A stretch of DNA of 64,000 nucleotides from Branchipolynoe longqiensis (GCA_030323885.1 CM059199.1:1298423-1362422), one strand, 5' to 3'. Shown: positions 53,378 to 63,689, counted from the stretch's first letter. The notes: generated from the sequence alone by a model not told the origin. Numbers and translations are program-made.

Positions 53378-55730
53378 CATCTCGGATGATTGTGCCCAGG
53401 GTCTCTGTGCATGCACCCACAGCATAACGGGCTGCATTGCGCAACTACGTCCTTGCCGGGTCTTTTGCGAGTTGTTTCTGAGGGGTGACACTGACCCAGA
53501 CTGGCAGTACCTGCTCAGAGGAGTGATATTTGGTTTCAGGGTAATTAACCCGGACTGTGAAGCAAAATACTGTCCGAAGTTACGGATGACCCGTGACCCA
53601 GAGCACAGGGCAGGCATAACTAAAAAACTCTCGGGCGAAATAATAAATGGCTGCATCTCAATAGTAACCGATAGGCCGACTTGCGTGCATGACATGTTCT
53701 GGATCCCCAAAGACGGTGGTGGGGGCAGGACGATTGTAGATTGCAGCAGGCCAGCCGATGACTCGGTTAATAATTTCACTGAACAGGTATGCGTAAAGTT
53801 TAACTACAACAGTGTAGACAGCGTGGCTGAAGTAATGGAGAGGGGCGACTACATGTCGACTATTGACATAAAAGACGCCTACAGGGCAGTATGTATACAC
53901 CCTGACGACCGTGACAGGCAGGGGCTTCACTGGGACTTTGACCCATCCGAGGGCGCAGACTGTACTTACATGCGAGACAATAGGCTCTGCATGGGGCTGT
54001 CCTCAAGCCCGTATGTGTTCAGCAAGATATCTGACTTTGCCGTGCGCTGTGCGGTGAGGGAGGGAGTCCCACGGGTTATAAACTATCTCGACGACTACTG
54101 TCTCATTAGCTCCGACTATACTACGGGCTGCCGGGAGCAGGCTAGGATGATAGCGATCCTCAGAAGGATCGGATTCTCAATCAGCTTTACTAAACTAACT
54201 TCCCCCGACACCTCTGTCAGGTTCCTCGGGATAGTAATCGACTCAGTCGCACTTGAAATGAGGCTCCCCTCGGATAAGCTCACGAAGCTCATCGCCATAC
54301 TGAAACAGGTTAGAGGCCGGCGTAAGGCCACTAAAAGGGAGCTTGAGAGGCTGGGCGGCCTACTCGCGCACTGCAGCAAGGTGATAAAGGGGGGTAGGAC
54401 CTTCTGCAGGCGTATTTATGACTGTATGAACACCGTACGAGAACCTCACTTCATGGTTCGCCTCTCTAAGGGTTTCCGAGAAGATGTTGATTGGTGGTGC
54501 GGCTTTGCTGACAGATTTAATGGGAAGGCGAGGATCCTGGGGAGATTTGCCCCGTCACTCTCTACATATAGCGATGCCTCAAACTATGGATATGGGGCCT
54601 TGCATGGCAACGCATGGATTGCTGGGGCCTTCAACATGTCCGACGACGCCACCTTGAGAGTTAGACTCGGACATCACCACTTGGCGCCCCACGGGACTTG
54701 CGCAAAGGCGCACATAAATGTACGTGAGATGTGGGCGGCCTTTGCGGCTGCGGCACACTGGGGCCACCTATGGGAGAACAGTGCCGTGGTCATGATAACA
54801 GATAGCACGACAGTACGGGCCGCCCTTAACACTGGCAGATCTAGATGCCCAGAAATAATGTTCTTCCTGAGACGGCTATTCTGGATAGCGGCTGAGCGGA
54901 ACTTTGAATTCTCTTCTGTGTTTATAGGCACCAAAGACAACATAATATGTGATGCCTTGAGCAGGTTAGATGATAAAGGTAGTCCAGGGCGCCTCAGAGA
55001 GGCCGACCCTACCAACAGTATGTGCTGCAGCTTCATATTTAATGATGATGACAATTCCGGTTCCAGGGGTGGCCCAGCTGAAACGGAGCAGCTGCTGTTC
55101 CAGAGCAGCGCCTACGCCACAAACTCCATCTCAACACGGGGGGTGCAGGTTAGGCGTTACCTGGAGTTTGTCGAGAACTTCTCCGAGACGCACTCCCCCC
55201 TGCCCTGCCCACCTGCCCAGGTGGCTCTATATGCCACCTGGCTGGCCAGAACCCTGAAATACTCATCGATACTTAACTACCTTAGCGGCCTGAACTACTT
55301 CCTCCGCCAAAGGGGAGCTGAACCGATCTCATACACAAGCTACGAAGTCGCCTCCACCCTCCGTGGAATCAGGAGAGAGAGATCGGCGGCCCCGCGGCAG
55401 GCGGCCCCGATATTGCCCGGGACACTGCTGAAGATGTTCTCCTACCTATCTATGACCCAAGGTCACATCGCTTGGCGCGCTGCATTGTTGTGCAGCTTCC
55501 GAGCTCTCCTACGCAAGTGCCAGGTGACACTGTCTGAATCTGCACTCCACAGGGCTGATTTCAAATTCTTCCCATGGGGCATGATCATTTCGGTCAGACG
55601 ATCAAAGACGATCCAGTTCCGGGAGCGCATCCTGGAAATACCGGTCGCCAGGTGCTTGAACACAGACATCTGTGCGGTTTACTGGACCGAACTGCACTTC
55701 GACCGGACCCCTGCCCCCCGGACGCGCTAG
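53295..55730 (+). CDS. pol: Pol: reverse transcriptase, RNase H and N-terminal tyrosine recombinase
   Basis: The frame opens after a TGA at 53292-53294 with no ATG until about 53583. Entry is probably by +1 shift from the preceding frame, or by splicing. Counting from 53298, RT motif A is TIDIKDAYRAV near residue 187 and the catalytic YLDDY near 263. RNase H runs from YSDAS (about 423) through NVREMW (about 475) and ITDSTT (about 500) to ICDALSR (about 550), so the D-E-D-D set is present. The recombinase starts near 590 (ISTRGVQVRRYLEF, N-terminal core-binding part). It includes FRALLRKC near 733 with the probable first catalytic Arg, and RRSKTIQFRER. The frame stops at 55730, before the remaining catalytic residues. 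Role: cDNA synthesis and integration of the element. Confidence 0.9.
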   Translation, partial: RLNILAPKIALSESQPERLRGTGRWFFDISDDCAQGLCACTHSITGCIAQLRPCRVFCELFLRGDTDPDWQYLLRGVIFGFRVINPDCEAKYCPKLRMTRDPEHRAGITKKLSGEIINGCISIVTDRPTCVHDMFWIPKDGGGGRTIVDCSRPADDSVNNFTEQVCVKFNYNSVDSVAEVMERGDYMSTIDIKDAYRAVCIHPDDRDRQGLHWDFDPSEGADCTYMRDNRLCMGLSSSPYVFSKISDFAVRCAVREGVPRVINYLDDYCLISSDYTTGCREQARMIAILRRIGFSISFTKLTSPDTSVRFLGIVIDSVALEMRLPSDKLTKLIAILKQVRGRRKATKRELERLGGLLAHCSKVIKGGRTFCRRIYDCMNTVREPHFMVRLSKGFREDVDWWCGFADRFNGKARILGRFAPSLSTYSDASNYGYGALHGNAWIAGAFNMSDDATLRVRLGHHHLAPHGTCAKAHINVREMWAAFAAAAHWGHLWENSAVVMITDSTTVRAALNTGRSRCPEIMFFLRRLFWIAAERNFEFSSVFIGTKDNIICDALSRLDDKGSPGRLREADPTNSMCCSFIFNDDDNSGSRGGPAETEQLLFQSSAYATNSISTRGVQVRRYLEFVENFSETHSPLPCPPAQVALYATWLARTLKYSSILNYLSGLNYFLRQRGAEPISYTSYEVASTLRGIRRERSAAPRQAAPILPGTLLKMFSYLSMTQGHIAWRAALLCSFRALLRKCQVTLSESALHRADFKFFPWGMIISVRRSKTIQFRERILEIPVARCLNTDICAVYWTELHFDRTPAPRTR

Positions 55731-56026
55731 CCTTCCGGATCCCCTCCGGACTGGGCGCCTCCTCGCCCCTCCCCTATGCCGTGTACCAGACAACCTTGCG
55801 AATATTCGCGGGGAAGGCAGGCTTGGACCCATCCTCGGTCTCATCCCACTCTCTCAGGCGGGGCGGCTGTACATACCTATCCCTATGCGGGGCCACCATT
55901 GAGGAGCTTCGTGCCAGGGGGGACTGGGCGACCGACACAGTCTTCACATACTTGAAAACACCTTTGACTGTAAGAATAATGAACGACATGCGCGTGGCCA
56001 CCTCACTGGCGACCACTATATACTAA
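55574..56026 (+). CDS. Tyrosine recombinase C-terminal half, in a shifted frame
   Basis: Homologous recombinase sequence continues here from about 55720, after a C6 run (55714-55719), in the -1 frame relative to Pol. It shows HSLRRGG at 55847 onward (H-x-x-R motif), RGDW, and the nucleophilic Tyr in FTYLKT at 55949-55951. TAA is at 56024-56026, just 29 bp before B1. One-base length change of the C run would reconcile both halves. Whether it is mutation, sequencing error or recoding cannot be told here. The portion before 55720 in this frame is probably not translated. Confidence 0.8.
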   Translation: MGHDHFGQTIKDDPVPGAHPGNTGRQVLEHRHLCGLLDRTALRPDPCPPDALAFRIPSGLGASSPLPYAVYQTTLRIFAGKAGLDPSSVSSHSLRRGGCTYLSLCGATIEELRARGDWATDTVFTYLKTPLTVRIMNDMRVATSLATTIY

Positions 56027-56055
56027 CGATAGGGGTTGGGGGATCTCCGATCTTT

Positions 56056-56139
56056 GGCCTATAACCCTTGCCAGAGATTAAACTACTCAACCCACTACCT
56101 CATTTGTTTCTCCCTAATTTGTACTGGAGATATGTTTAT
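56056..56139 (+). repeat. Ngaro split direct repeat B1
   Basis: GGCCTATAACCCTTGCCAGA to GTACTGGAGATATGTTTAT, 84 bp, repeated at 56319-56402 and directly abutting A2. Confidence 0.95.
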
Positions 56140-56292
56140 GTGATGTATAACGGATTATGCAAGTATAAAGATACGTAAGGGTTAATTATTACTTTATTGT
56201 TATACTCCGTAAGACAACACTGTACGGGTGGCTCCACCTACCCTCCTCACCTCCACCGGATGTAGACAAGTGTCAGTCGCACCGGAGGATTT
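56140..56292 (+). repeat. Ngaro split direct repeat A2
   Basis: 153 bp matching A1 at 50831-50983 without a difference that I can see. It is followed by a T-rich spacer (TTCTTTTCTTTTCTTTATGG). Confidence 0.95.
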
Positions 56293-56318
56293 TTTCTTTT
56301 CTTTTCTTTATGGGCAAG

Positions 56319-56402
56319 GGCCTATAACCCTTGCCAGAGATTAAACTACTCAACCCACTACCTCATTTGTTTCTCCCTAATTTGTACTGGAGATATGTTT
56401 AT
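56319..56402 (+). repeat. Ngaro split direct repeat B2 (3' end of element)
   Basis: 84 bp matching B1, running into the right-hand (AT)n target. It defines the 3' border. Confidence 0.95.
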
Positions 56403-56729
56403 ATATATATATATATATAATATATATATATATACACATAACCTTTTGTGTTACTGACATGTATGTATATAACGACTGAGCCTTTGGGACATATGTATAT
56501 ATATATATATATTCGTTTTATATTATGTATATATAACGAATATATGTATAAATATATATATTATAATCCTGTATATTCCTAGACATTTTGTGATATTCAT
56601 AGATAACGAATATAAATATATATATAATCCTGTATATTCCTAGACATGTATATCATCCTGTATATTCCTATGACGAAAATATATACACATACCACAAAAG
56701 GCCTATGTGTTTTCTGTTAAAGTGTTATG

Positions 56730-56782
<53 letters not shown>

Positions 56783-56945
56783 CGTATGAGCCTTTTGGGC
56801 AAAAATGTGCATGTATAACTAACGAGGGTCAGGGGCAAAGGTGAGCGTACAATGAAGCCATACACAAAATCGATCGAGATTTATTTGCACGAAAGATCTT
56901 CTGGGTCAAGTTTAGTCCACCGAATTATTGTACCCAAGTATAAGT
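56403..56945. repeat. AT microsatellites and TATATTCCTAGACAT repeats
   Basis: (TA)n at 56403-56435 and 56735-56780. TCCTGTATATTCCTAGACAT recurs at about 56568, 56620 and 56649. No gene. Confidence 0.8.
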
Positions 56946-56949
56946 ATTA

Positions 56950-57710
56950 ATAACATGTAGTAGTATTAGTACTCGTTAGTAGTATTAGTATTATTTACTA
57001 GTAATAATACTAGTTACTGGTATTGTTACTAGACACTAGTATTAGTACTTGTTACTAGTATTAGTACTAGTTATTAGTTACTAGTAATAATACTAGTTAC
57101 TGGTATTGTTACTAGACACTAGTATTAGTACTTGTTACTAGTATTCATACTAGTTACTAGTATTAATACTAGTTACTGGTATTGTTGCTAGATACTAGTA
57201 TTAGTACTTGTTACTAGTATTCATACTAGTTACTAGTTACTAGTAATAATACTAGTTACTGGTATTGTTACTAGACACTAGTATTCGTACTTGTTACTAG
57301 TATTAGTACTAGTTACTAGTATTAATACTAGTTACTGGTATTGTTACTAGATACTAGTATTAGTACTTGTTACTAGTATTCATACTAGTTACTAGTTACT
57401 AGTATTAATACTAGTTACTGGTATTGTTACTAGATACTAGTATTACTATAGTATTAGTACTTGTTACTAGTATTCGTACTAGTTACTAGTATTAATACTA
57501 GTTACTGGTATTGTTACTAGATACTAGTATTAGTACTTGTTAGTAGTATTAGTACTAGTTACTAGTTTTAGTATTATTTAGTAGTATTAATACTAGTTAC
57601 TGGTATTGCTACTAGTTACTAGTATTAGTACTTGTTACTAGTATTAGTACTAGCTACTAGCTTAGTACTATTTACTAGTATTAGTACTAGGTACTCATAT
57701 TAGTACTACT
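56950..57710. repeat. ACTAGT/TTACTAGTATT minisatellite
   Basis: Irregular repeats of ACTAGTATTAGTACTTGTTA and TAATACTAGTTACTGGTATT with higher-order spacing of roughly 75-90 bp. It is rich in palindromic ACTAGT and AGTACT sites. It ends at a G8 run near 57713. Confidence 0.9.
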
Positions 57711-57719
57711 GTGGGGGGG

Positions 57720-58388
57720 GCCACTGATAATAGAGAATGGCATCAGTATTAATATTAGGATAGTTACTGCAACTGAAATTAATTAGATTAGTTTATTTTT
57801 TAAACAACTTTCATTTCGATCGGTTGGGAGTAACCGGTTCTTGTCACAAATTTTTTTTTTTTTAATACAATTTTTGTTTAAATATAAATATCCGTAAGTA
57901 AGTTTTTACTCAGTACCCTATACATGACTCAGTGTGGAAAGGGGACATCTGGTCGGTCCATGTTTATATAATCTAAATCAAACTCTGTTAATTGATGTTA
58001 ATTAAAGTTGTCTAATCGGACTGTTTAAGCTGGCTGTGCATTTTTTATAGGTAAATACATTTCTTTGATTGTTATAATCTACTGAACTTTAGTTTGTACC
58101 ACCTTTTATTGTTAAAGGATTAACCATGGAGATAGTTGAAGTGAAAACATACCAAATTCATTCCTGAAATGTTCCAAATGGCGCTTATCTGACGAGATAA
58201 TCTTGGAGTTTGTGGTCATATCACGTGGTCGAGCGTGAGCTTCATTGTCGACAGTAAGATAACCCAGTTGATACCCGCTCCGAAGGAAAGGAAATCCAGG
58301 CTTCATTGTATTCATTTATATTGTTTAAAAAATAATTTTCTTGTGACTTTTCTAATTTGATATCGCACATTCCAATGGGGTTGTTTAA
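57720..58388. other. AT-rich, MITE remnants, no gene
   Basis: 58004-58150 resembles a decayed TTAA MITE (AATTAAAGTTGTCTAATCGG, ATAATCTACTGAACTTTAG). A T12 run lies at 57852-57863. No ORF of note. Confidence 0.45.
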
Positions 58389-58696
58389 CATTGCATAGTC
58401 CGATGGGTTTTGAGTTTCTGCAATTTTATAATCTACCCTACTTTCACTTGAAGTAACTTTTATTTTAAATAGCTAACTTTTGAGATATTTGAAGTGCAAA
58501 CAAGCAAAATTAGTTTTGTCATGCTTGCCAAAACTCGGACACCGTCAATTTCTGCAGTAATAGGTTCTATTATATTGCCTTCTATGTGGTGACAAATGTT
58601 TAACAAGTGCACCAGTATTTAAGTTAGATATGTAGAATCAAATTGAGATACTTGTTTTGGTTCTGAAAATTTGATGCTTCATCGGACTATGCAGCT
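58389..58696 (+). mobile_element. TTAA MITE copy (shortened)
   Basis: After TTAA, CATTGCATAGTCCGATGGG to CATCGGACTATGCAGCT. The segment for AAATATATTAAATTGATT is missing. Confidence 0.85.
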
Positions 58697-58700
58697 TAAA

Positions 58701-58765
58701 TACCATCCTGATATGATCATCCTAGATCTTGCGGGACGTAAAGCTCCAACGAGCAACCAACCACC
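58701..58765 (+). mobile_element. SINE A tail fragment
   Basis: CATCCTGATATGATCATCCT followed by GCGGGACGTAAAGCTCCAAC and CAACC repeats; only the 3' tail, diverged. Confidence 0.7.
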
Positions 58766-59796
58766 TGTTACTGAATTAATTTAATTTGTTTAAAAAACAC
58801 CTTTATTATGTCTTTTCTATATTTAATATTGCACATTCCAATTGATGGTGTTGCTTTGTCTGCAATTATTTTGCAAAGAGATTCATTTGCGTTCATTCTT
58901 TTCATCTACCTTACTTTAGTTTGATTTAACTATTATGGTAAAAGGTTTACTTTGGCGATAGTTGAAGCGAAAACATATACATAGTTAATGACTGAAATGC
59001 TGTTCCGACATCTCCTTATGAGATAATCGAGATAATCTACCAAGTGTCCAAATCAAGGGGGCACATCATTTATTGTGTGCGTGTGTGTGTGTATCGAAAA
59101 CAGGATTAATTACGTCGTTATGTAATTCCAAAAGCAACGAATTTACTCGTGTTCTCTTTTAAATTAATTAATTAATTAATTAATTAATTAAATTCGTTAA
59201 ACGCGTATTCAGTATGTCATTTCTGCAGTTCAAATTGCATGTTTCGATAATCTTGCATTTTTGGTGAGCAATATTTTGTAGATAAATATAAATTTGCTTG
59301 ATTGCTCTGCTGTATATGACTTTATTTTTAAATAACTTTCGTTTTAAAATTCTGACAGCATAGGTTTCTGCAGTAACAAGTTCTATTAAATTGACTCCGT
59401 ATTCCCTTATATGTGGTGACAAATGTTTAATAAGTGCATCAGTATCTAAGTCAGATATGTAGAATCAAATTTAGATAATTGTTTTGGTTTTGAAAATTTT
59501 ATATTTTCATCGGACTATGCAGTTAATCCTTTAATCCTTTGATAACTTTGTTTCTTCTTCAAATTGCAAAGTCTGATCAAGCATTAAATTTTGGAATGAA
59601 AAACACATTTATCTAGAGTTGAACTCGCATATCCAACTTAGATACTAAGTTGCTACATATAACTTCCTTCGTAAATGCGTCAGTTTCTCGGTTAAATATG
59701 CACAATCAAATCTAGATAATTACGATGGTTTTGACAATTTGATTTTTGACCAGACTATGCAGCTTTAAACACCGGCAGCAAACCGGTTGTCTGTTT
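58766..59796. mobile_element. Degenerate TTAA MITE pieces
   Basis: 59348-59523 matches the right half (GCATAGGTTTCTGCAGTAAC to CATCGGACTATGCAGTTAA). 59560-59768 is another reverse/forward mosaic ending CAGACTATGCAGCTTTAA. (TTAA)n lies at 59160-59190. No gene. Confidence 0.6.
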
Positions 59797-60060
59797 GTTG
59801 TAGTTTTACGTCCTAGCAACTTCTAATGTCATATCAGGACGGGGCAGGAAACTAGACTAACTTTCAAACCAAATTTGAATGTATCGAAAGTTGGCATTGT
59901 GCCAGCGCGACTGATGCATACTCAAAACTGTTTGCTGTTGTTTTACATCCTAGCAACATATAATGTCATATCTGGACGGGGCAGGAAACTTGAGTAACTT
60001 TCAAACCAAATTTGAATGTATCGAAAGTTGGCGTTGTGGCAGCGCGACTGTTGCGCACTC
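59797..60060 (-). repeat. Two tandem copies of a SINE-tail-containing segment
   Basis: GTAGTTTTACGTCCTAGCAA at 59809 and TTGTTTTACATCCTAGCAAC at 59939 each lead into TATCAGGACGGGGCAGGAAA-like sequence and TTTGAATGTATCGAAAGTTGG. A unit of about 130 bp including a reversed SINE A tail is duplicated. Confidence 0.8.
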
Positions 60061-60660
60061 AAATCCCCGTCCGGTCGTTTCCTTTGTTGTTTTTATGTGT
60101 CTGCTGGAATATGTTTTCCTTAGCTACAAATGGCATTCTTTGCGTGGTTTTTGCCCGTCTTGGTGAGATATACAGTCCACATCCCACCCTGGCCATTGTT
60201 CCCCACAATACAGGCAGAGGCATGCGTAGAGTATGGAGTCCCATGTTAATTAACCAGTCTCCTCGAATCCTTTACACAATATTCCGATTTATTAGCGATT
60301 TTTCTATGTGGTTATTTATGATGTAACTTACCAAGCAATTCTATGGACATCAAATAAGAAGATTAAATGGCTGGGAACGTCCAGAATCGACGAGGCAGAG
60401 GATATTGTTCGATAGATTAGGAAATCTAATAAAGAACAAATTACAAAAAAAATCCACTACATCTTGTCGGAATCGGACGAGGCAGATAATTGCAGAATTA
60501 TTCCCGCCTGTGTGGCAGCAGAGTGTATATATTGTCTGTGTCTGTGGGGGTTCCACGTACGCGAGGATTCTATTTTCAATAGCTAGATCTACATTTAAAA
60601 TAAAATTGTACAACGGGTGATGTATATAGCAAGCTGGAGCAACACCCAAGTCATTCACTC
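60061..60660. other. No gene seen
   Basis: Non-repetitive; overlapping frames of 60-104 codons on both strands show no domain that I recognise. Confidence 0.45.
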
Positions 60661-60674
60661 TGCAGCATTGTTAA

Positions 60675-60724
60675 GGCATATATATGCCTATATAATATAT
60701 ATATATATAATATGTATATATATA

Positions 60725-60761
<37 letters not shown>

Positions 60762-60824
60762 CAAATATAGATAGATAGGCATATATATAGACATTTGCAA
60801 TTTCAGCTCTGTATATAGGCTGCG

Positions 60825-60857
<33 letters not shown>

Positions 60858-61030
60858 GTATACACAGACAGTTGATATTCCCAAATATAGTCATATAATT
60901 CTGCCTAAACAATGATGGTTTACAGTGAAGGAAATATATATATATAATATATATGTATATAATATATATAATATATATAATATATATAATATATATAATA
61001 TATATAAATATTATATATATATACATATGT
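60675..61030. repeat. (TA)n microsatellites
   Basis: (TATA/TAATATATA) tracts at 60690-60762, 60826-60855 and 60936-61025. Ile/Tyr-rich frames here are artefacts. Confidence 0.9.
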
Positions 61031-61935
61031 GTGTGGGGGCTAACATTGTAGATCGCATCGTTTAAATATAAAACATTATAGTGTATGGCCTTGACTAAGC
61101 AAATTAATCGCTGTACCAATAAATATATCATGGTGGCTCAACTACTAATGCAATGTATCAATCTCTAAAGCGGAATTTAAAGCCAACCAGTAATGAAAAG
61201 CTAACATTGCATTTTGGTTCATATAAACCCCCCAATAACCGATGTTTACTTCGTTGTTGGGAGGGGGGGGGGGTTGTTGTTGAACAAAACAAAAAAAAGA
61301 TTTGGTTCGTATTTGCAGTTGAATGCCCTTCAGCTTTATATGCATCATAAGTCAAATGTCTTCATCCATTTGAGAAAGAAAAATAGCCATAATTCAAAGA
61401 GACGCGTGAATTGGTACATAGATTCTCGGCCCACACTCGTCATTGTAATATATTTGATAAACACTTAAATTATACGTTTCCATTCAATGCATTTGTTTTT
61501 TCACTCTGGCATGCACTGTCAACAATGAAAATGCTACTTTGATTAGTCATGGCTATAGACTGGAAATTTCAATGCAACTTAATTTAAAGGTTTACATTCT
61601 ACACACTTCTCTTTTCTATAGTCCCTTCTTATATTTATAAGTTGTGAGTGAGGCCACGAACAAAAGTTCCAAATAGGTCGAAGGAAAGCTGGGAGGGCAG
61701 TTGCGGAGGGGGTGGGGGGTGGGGGTGGGTGGCCGTGCTCACAACTTGTTGCATTCTCTATTTGAAATATTGCCAAATAAGTCAAAGACTAGGAGTGTGA
61801 GTTTATTTTCAGGCAACAAAAGTCAGGCTCCATAGGGAAGGAGGGGGTGGACACTGGCTTGAGATACCTCTAAAAATGCTGCATATAGAAAATAAACTCA
61901 CGGAGAGCTTTCTACTGTAATGTGAAGCTACGCGT
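61031..61935. other. No gene seen
   Basis: Non-repetitive with a G12 run near 61262 and a G-rich patch at 61700-61730. No supported coding sequence. Confidence 0.45.
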
Positions 61936-61939
61936 GCCC

Positions 61940-62300
61940 TTATGTTTCTCTCTCTGTGTCTCTCTGTGTGTCTCTGTGTCTCTCTGTGTGTCTCTATCTA
62001 TTTATGTCTCTTTCTGTCTCCTTCTCTCTCCTTCTGTCTCTCTCTGTCTCTATCTGCCTCTCTCTGTCTCTCTCTGTATCCCTCTCTGTCTCTCTCTCTA
62101 TCTGTCTCTCTGTCACTCTCTGTATATGTGTCTATCTATGTCTATCTATCTCTCTCTATGTCTCTCTATGTCTCTTTATGTCCCTCTTTGTGTCTCTGTC
62201 TCTGTGTCTCTCTGTGTCTCTCTGTGTCTCTATCCGTCTATCTCCCTCTGTCTCTGTCTTTCTCTCCACAACTCTCCCTCTCACTGTCCCCCTTTCGCCC
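61940..62300. repeat. (TCTCTG)n pyrimidine-rich array
   Basis: TCTCTCTGTGTCTCTCTGTG-type repeats with strong strand asymmetry. Open frames of about 300 codons (Leu/Ser/Val) follow from it. Confidence 0.95.
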
Positions 62301-62454
62301 TTTTCTCTCGGTATTTTCTCCCCTTCTCGCTCTCATTTTTCCTCCCTTCTGTAGAATTAAATCTGAATTGCGAGGCTCCTTCCCGCCCTTCTCTCAATTT
62401 TCTTTCTCTGTCGTTTTTTCCCCTGCCATTCCTACACGTGGAACTTATTTCAAA

Positions 62455-62815
62455 GGCGCTCTATCCCTCTCCCTCTCCCTCTCCCCTCTCCCTCCCTCTC
62501 CCCCTCTCCCTCTCCCTATCTCGCTCTCGCTTTCGCTCTCCCACTCCCTCTCGCTCGCTTTCGCTCTCGCTATCGCTCTCGCTCTCGCTGTCGCACTCCC
62601 TCTCCCTCTTGCTCTCCCTCTCCCTTTCCCTCTTCCTCTTGCTCTCCCGCACCCTCTCGCTCCCTCTCGCTCTCCCCTCTCGCTCTCCCCTCTTGCTCTC
62701 GCTCTCCCTCTCGCTCTCCTTCTCCCTCTCCCTCTCCATCTTGCTCTCCCTCTTGCTCTCCCTCTCCCTCTCCCTCTCCCTCTCCCCCTCACTCTGCCTT
62801 TGCCTCTCCCTCGTT
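62455..62815. repeat. (CTCTCC/GCTCTC)n array
   Basis: CCCTCTCCCTCTCGCTCTCG repeats. About 155 bp of ordinary sequence separate it from the TCTCTG array. Confidence 0.95.
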
Positions 62816-63165
62816 TCCCCCCTCCAATTTGTAGAGGTAAATCTAACGTAGAACGAAATCAAAACTGAAAGGTTGACATCCGAATTCCTGAAAACACTAA
62901 TTGCTAACTACTATTCTGCACCTGGCTGAATTGAATACAAATTCACATATCCTTCAGCTATGCCATGCTTGTTGTTACAAACCGCTTTCTTTGTCGCTGG
63001 CTCAGCAGGAAAACTTCCAGAACAATCCCTGATTTATGTATGCGTGTGTATGTGAGTGTGTGCATAATTAGTAGATGCTGTTTGGTCACGTGACCGGTAG
63101 AGAAACGAAAGGGATCTGAGAATCCGTGGAGAACTAGAGTCGCCATCCTTCTGACATTATACTGT
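62816..63165. other. No gene seen
   Basis: Ordinary sequence. GGTCACGTGACC at 63085-63096 is an isolated palindromic E-box with no accompanying promoter motifs. Confidence 0.5.
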
Positions 63166-63169
63166 CAAA

Positions 63170-63667
63170 CCTCTCTAACCGACCACCTCCACAGATCGAC
63201 CACTCCCCGATATCGATCGCTTTATTTGGGTCCCAAACGAGTGTGGTGTTCTCTGTGGCCGAGTGCTTAGAGTTTTTTACTTTTTTCTAGGTCGGACTCC
63301 TAATCTGAAGGTCAGTGGTTCAATTCCCTGTGCCCCCACCTCTGCCAATTTGGATGTCCACCACTGTGTATAACTTACAGCGTCATCAAAGGCCAGTTGC
63401 TCTCATACCATGTCTATGTGGTGTGGGAGGTTAACAATCCCTTGGGTCGGTAAAAGTGTAGGCTCAGGCTTTCTATCGACAAACTGTCTAATGGTGAAAA
63501 CAAGCCTATTCAGGCTTATCCATGATAGGCAGTATGAATCTTCAACAACAAAACAACCCATACAATATCATTGTAACAATTTAAAAAAACACCCTAAACC
63601 AACCAACTCCCTAAATGGACCATTTAAAGTCGGTCCCATGGCAGGTCAATTTAGAGAGGTTTTACGG
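63170..63667. mobile_element. pogo-like MITE, copy 4, split by SINE B
   Basis: TACTGTCAAACCTCTCTAAC to TTATTTGGGTCCCAAA (63170-63239) is the left half. CTAAATGGACCATTTAAAGT to AGAGAGGTTTTAC (63610-63667) is the right half. The SINE lies between them. Confidence 0.85.
63246..63575 (+). mobile_element. tRNA-derived SINE family B, best copy
   Basis: A-box-like GTGGCCGAGTGCTTAGAG and B-box GGTTCAATTCC are separated by an expanded arm, recalling a Leu/Ser tRNA. The body CCAATTTGGATGTCC ... GTCATCAAAGGCCAGTTGCT and tail TTATCCATGATAGGCAGTA with (CAACAA) follow. Confidence 0.9.
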
Positions 63668-63689
63668 GATTTTTTTTTTCATAGCGAAA

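Larger units (their letters stand above)
50831..56402 (+). mobile_element. Ngaro-type tyrosine-recombinase retrotransposon
   Basis: It shows all hallmarks of the Ngaro/PAT layout. A1 (50831-50983) begins the element. Coding regions follow. Then come B1 (56056-56139), A2 (56140-56292) and B2 (56319-56402). B1 and A2 abut, which is the sequence expected at a circle junction joining the end of B2 to the start of A1. Gag zinc fingers, RT, RNase H and a tyrosine recombinase are all present. No methyltransferase domain is seen, in contrast to DIRS1-type elements. It lies in (AT)n with no target duplication, as expected for recombinase-mediated insertion. A1/A2 and B1/B2 look essentially identical by eye, which suggests a recent insertion. 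Disruptions are a TGA after Gag and one frame change in the recombinase. Confidence 0.93.

Noticed and set aside
52487..53779. Minus-strand frames of 115-236 codons across the Ngaro element
   Set aside because: Antisense shadows of the Gag-Pol coding region.
60012..60326. 104-codon frame with hydrophobic stretches
   Set aside because: It begins in a duplicated SINE-tail segment and has no supporting start context or domain.
61922..62868. Two frames of about 308 codons, Leu/Ser-rich, resembling multi-pass membrane proteins
   Set aside because: Pyrimidine simple repeats give hydrophobic residues in every phase.
63085..63096. GGTCACGTGACC palindrome as a promoter element
   Set aside because: Isolated, with no other motif or ORF nearby; expected by chance in 64 kb at a low but real rate.
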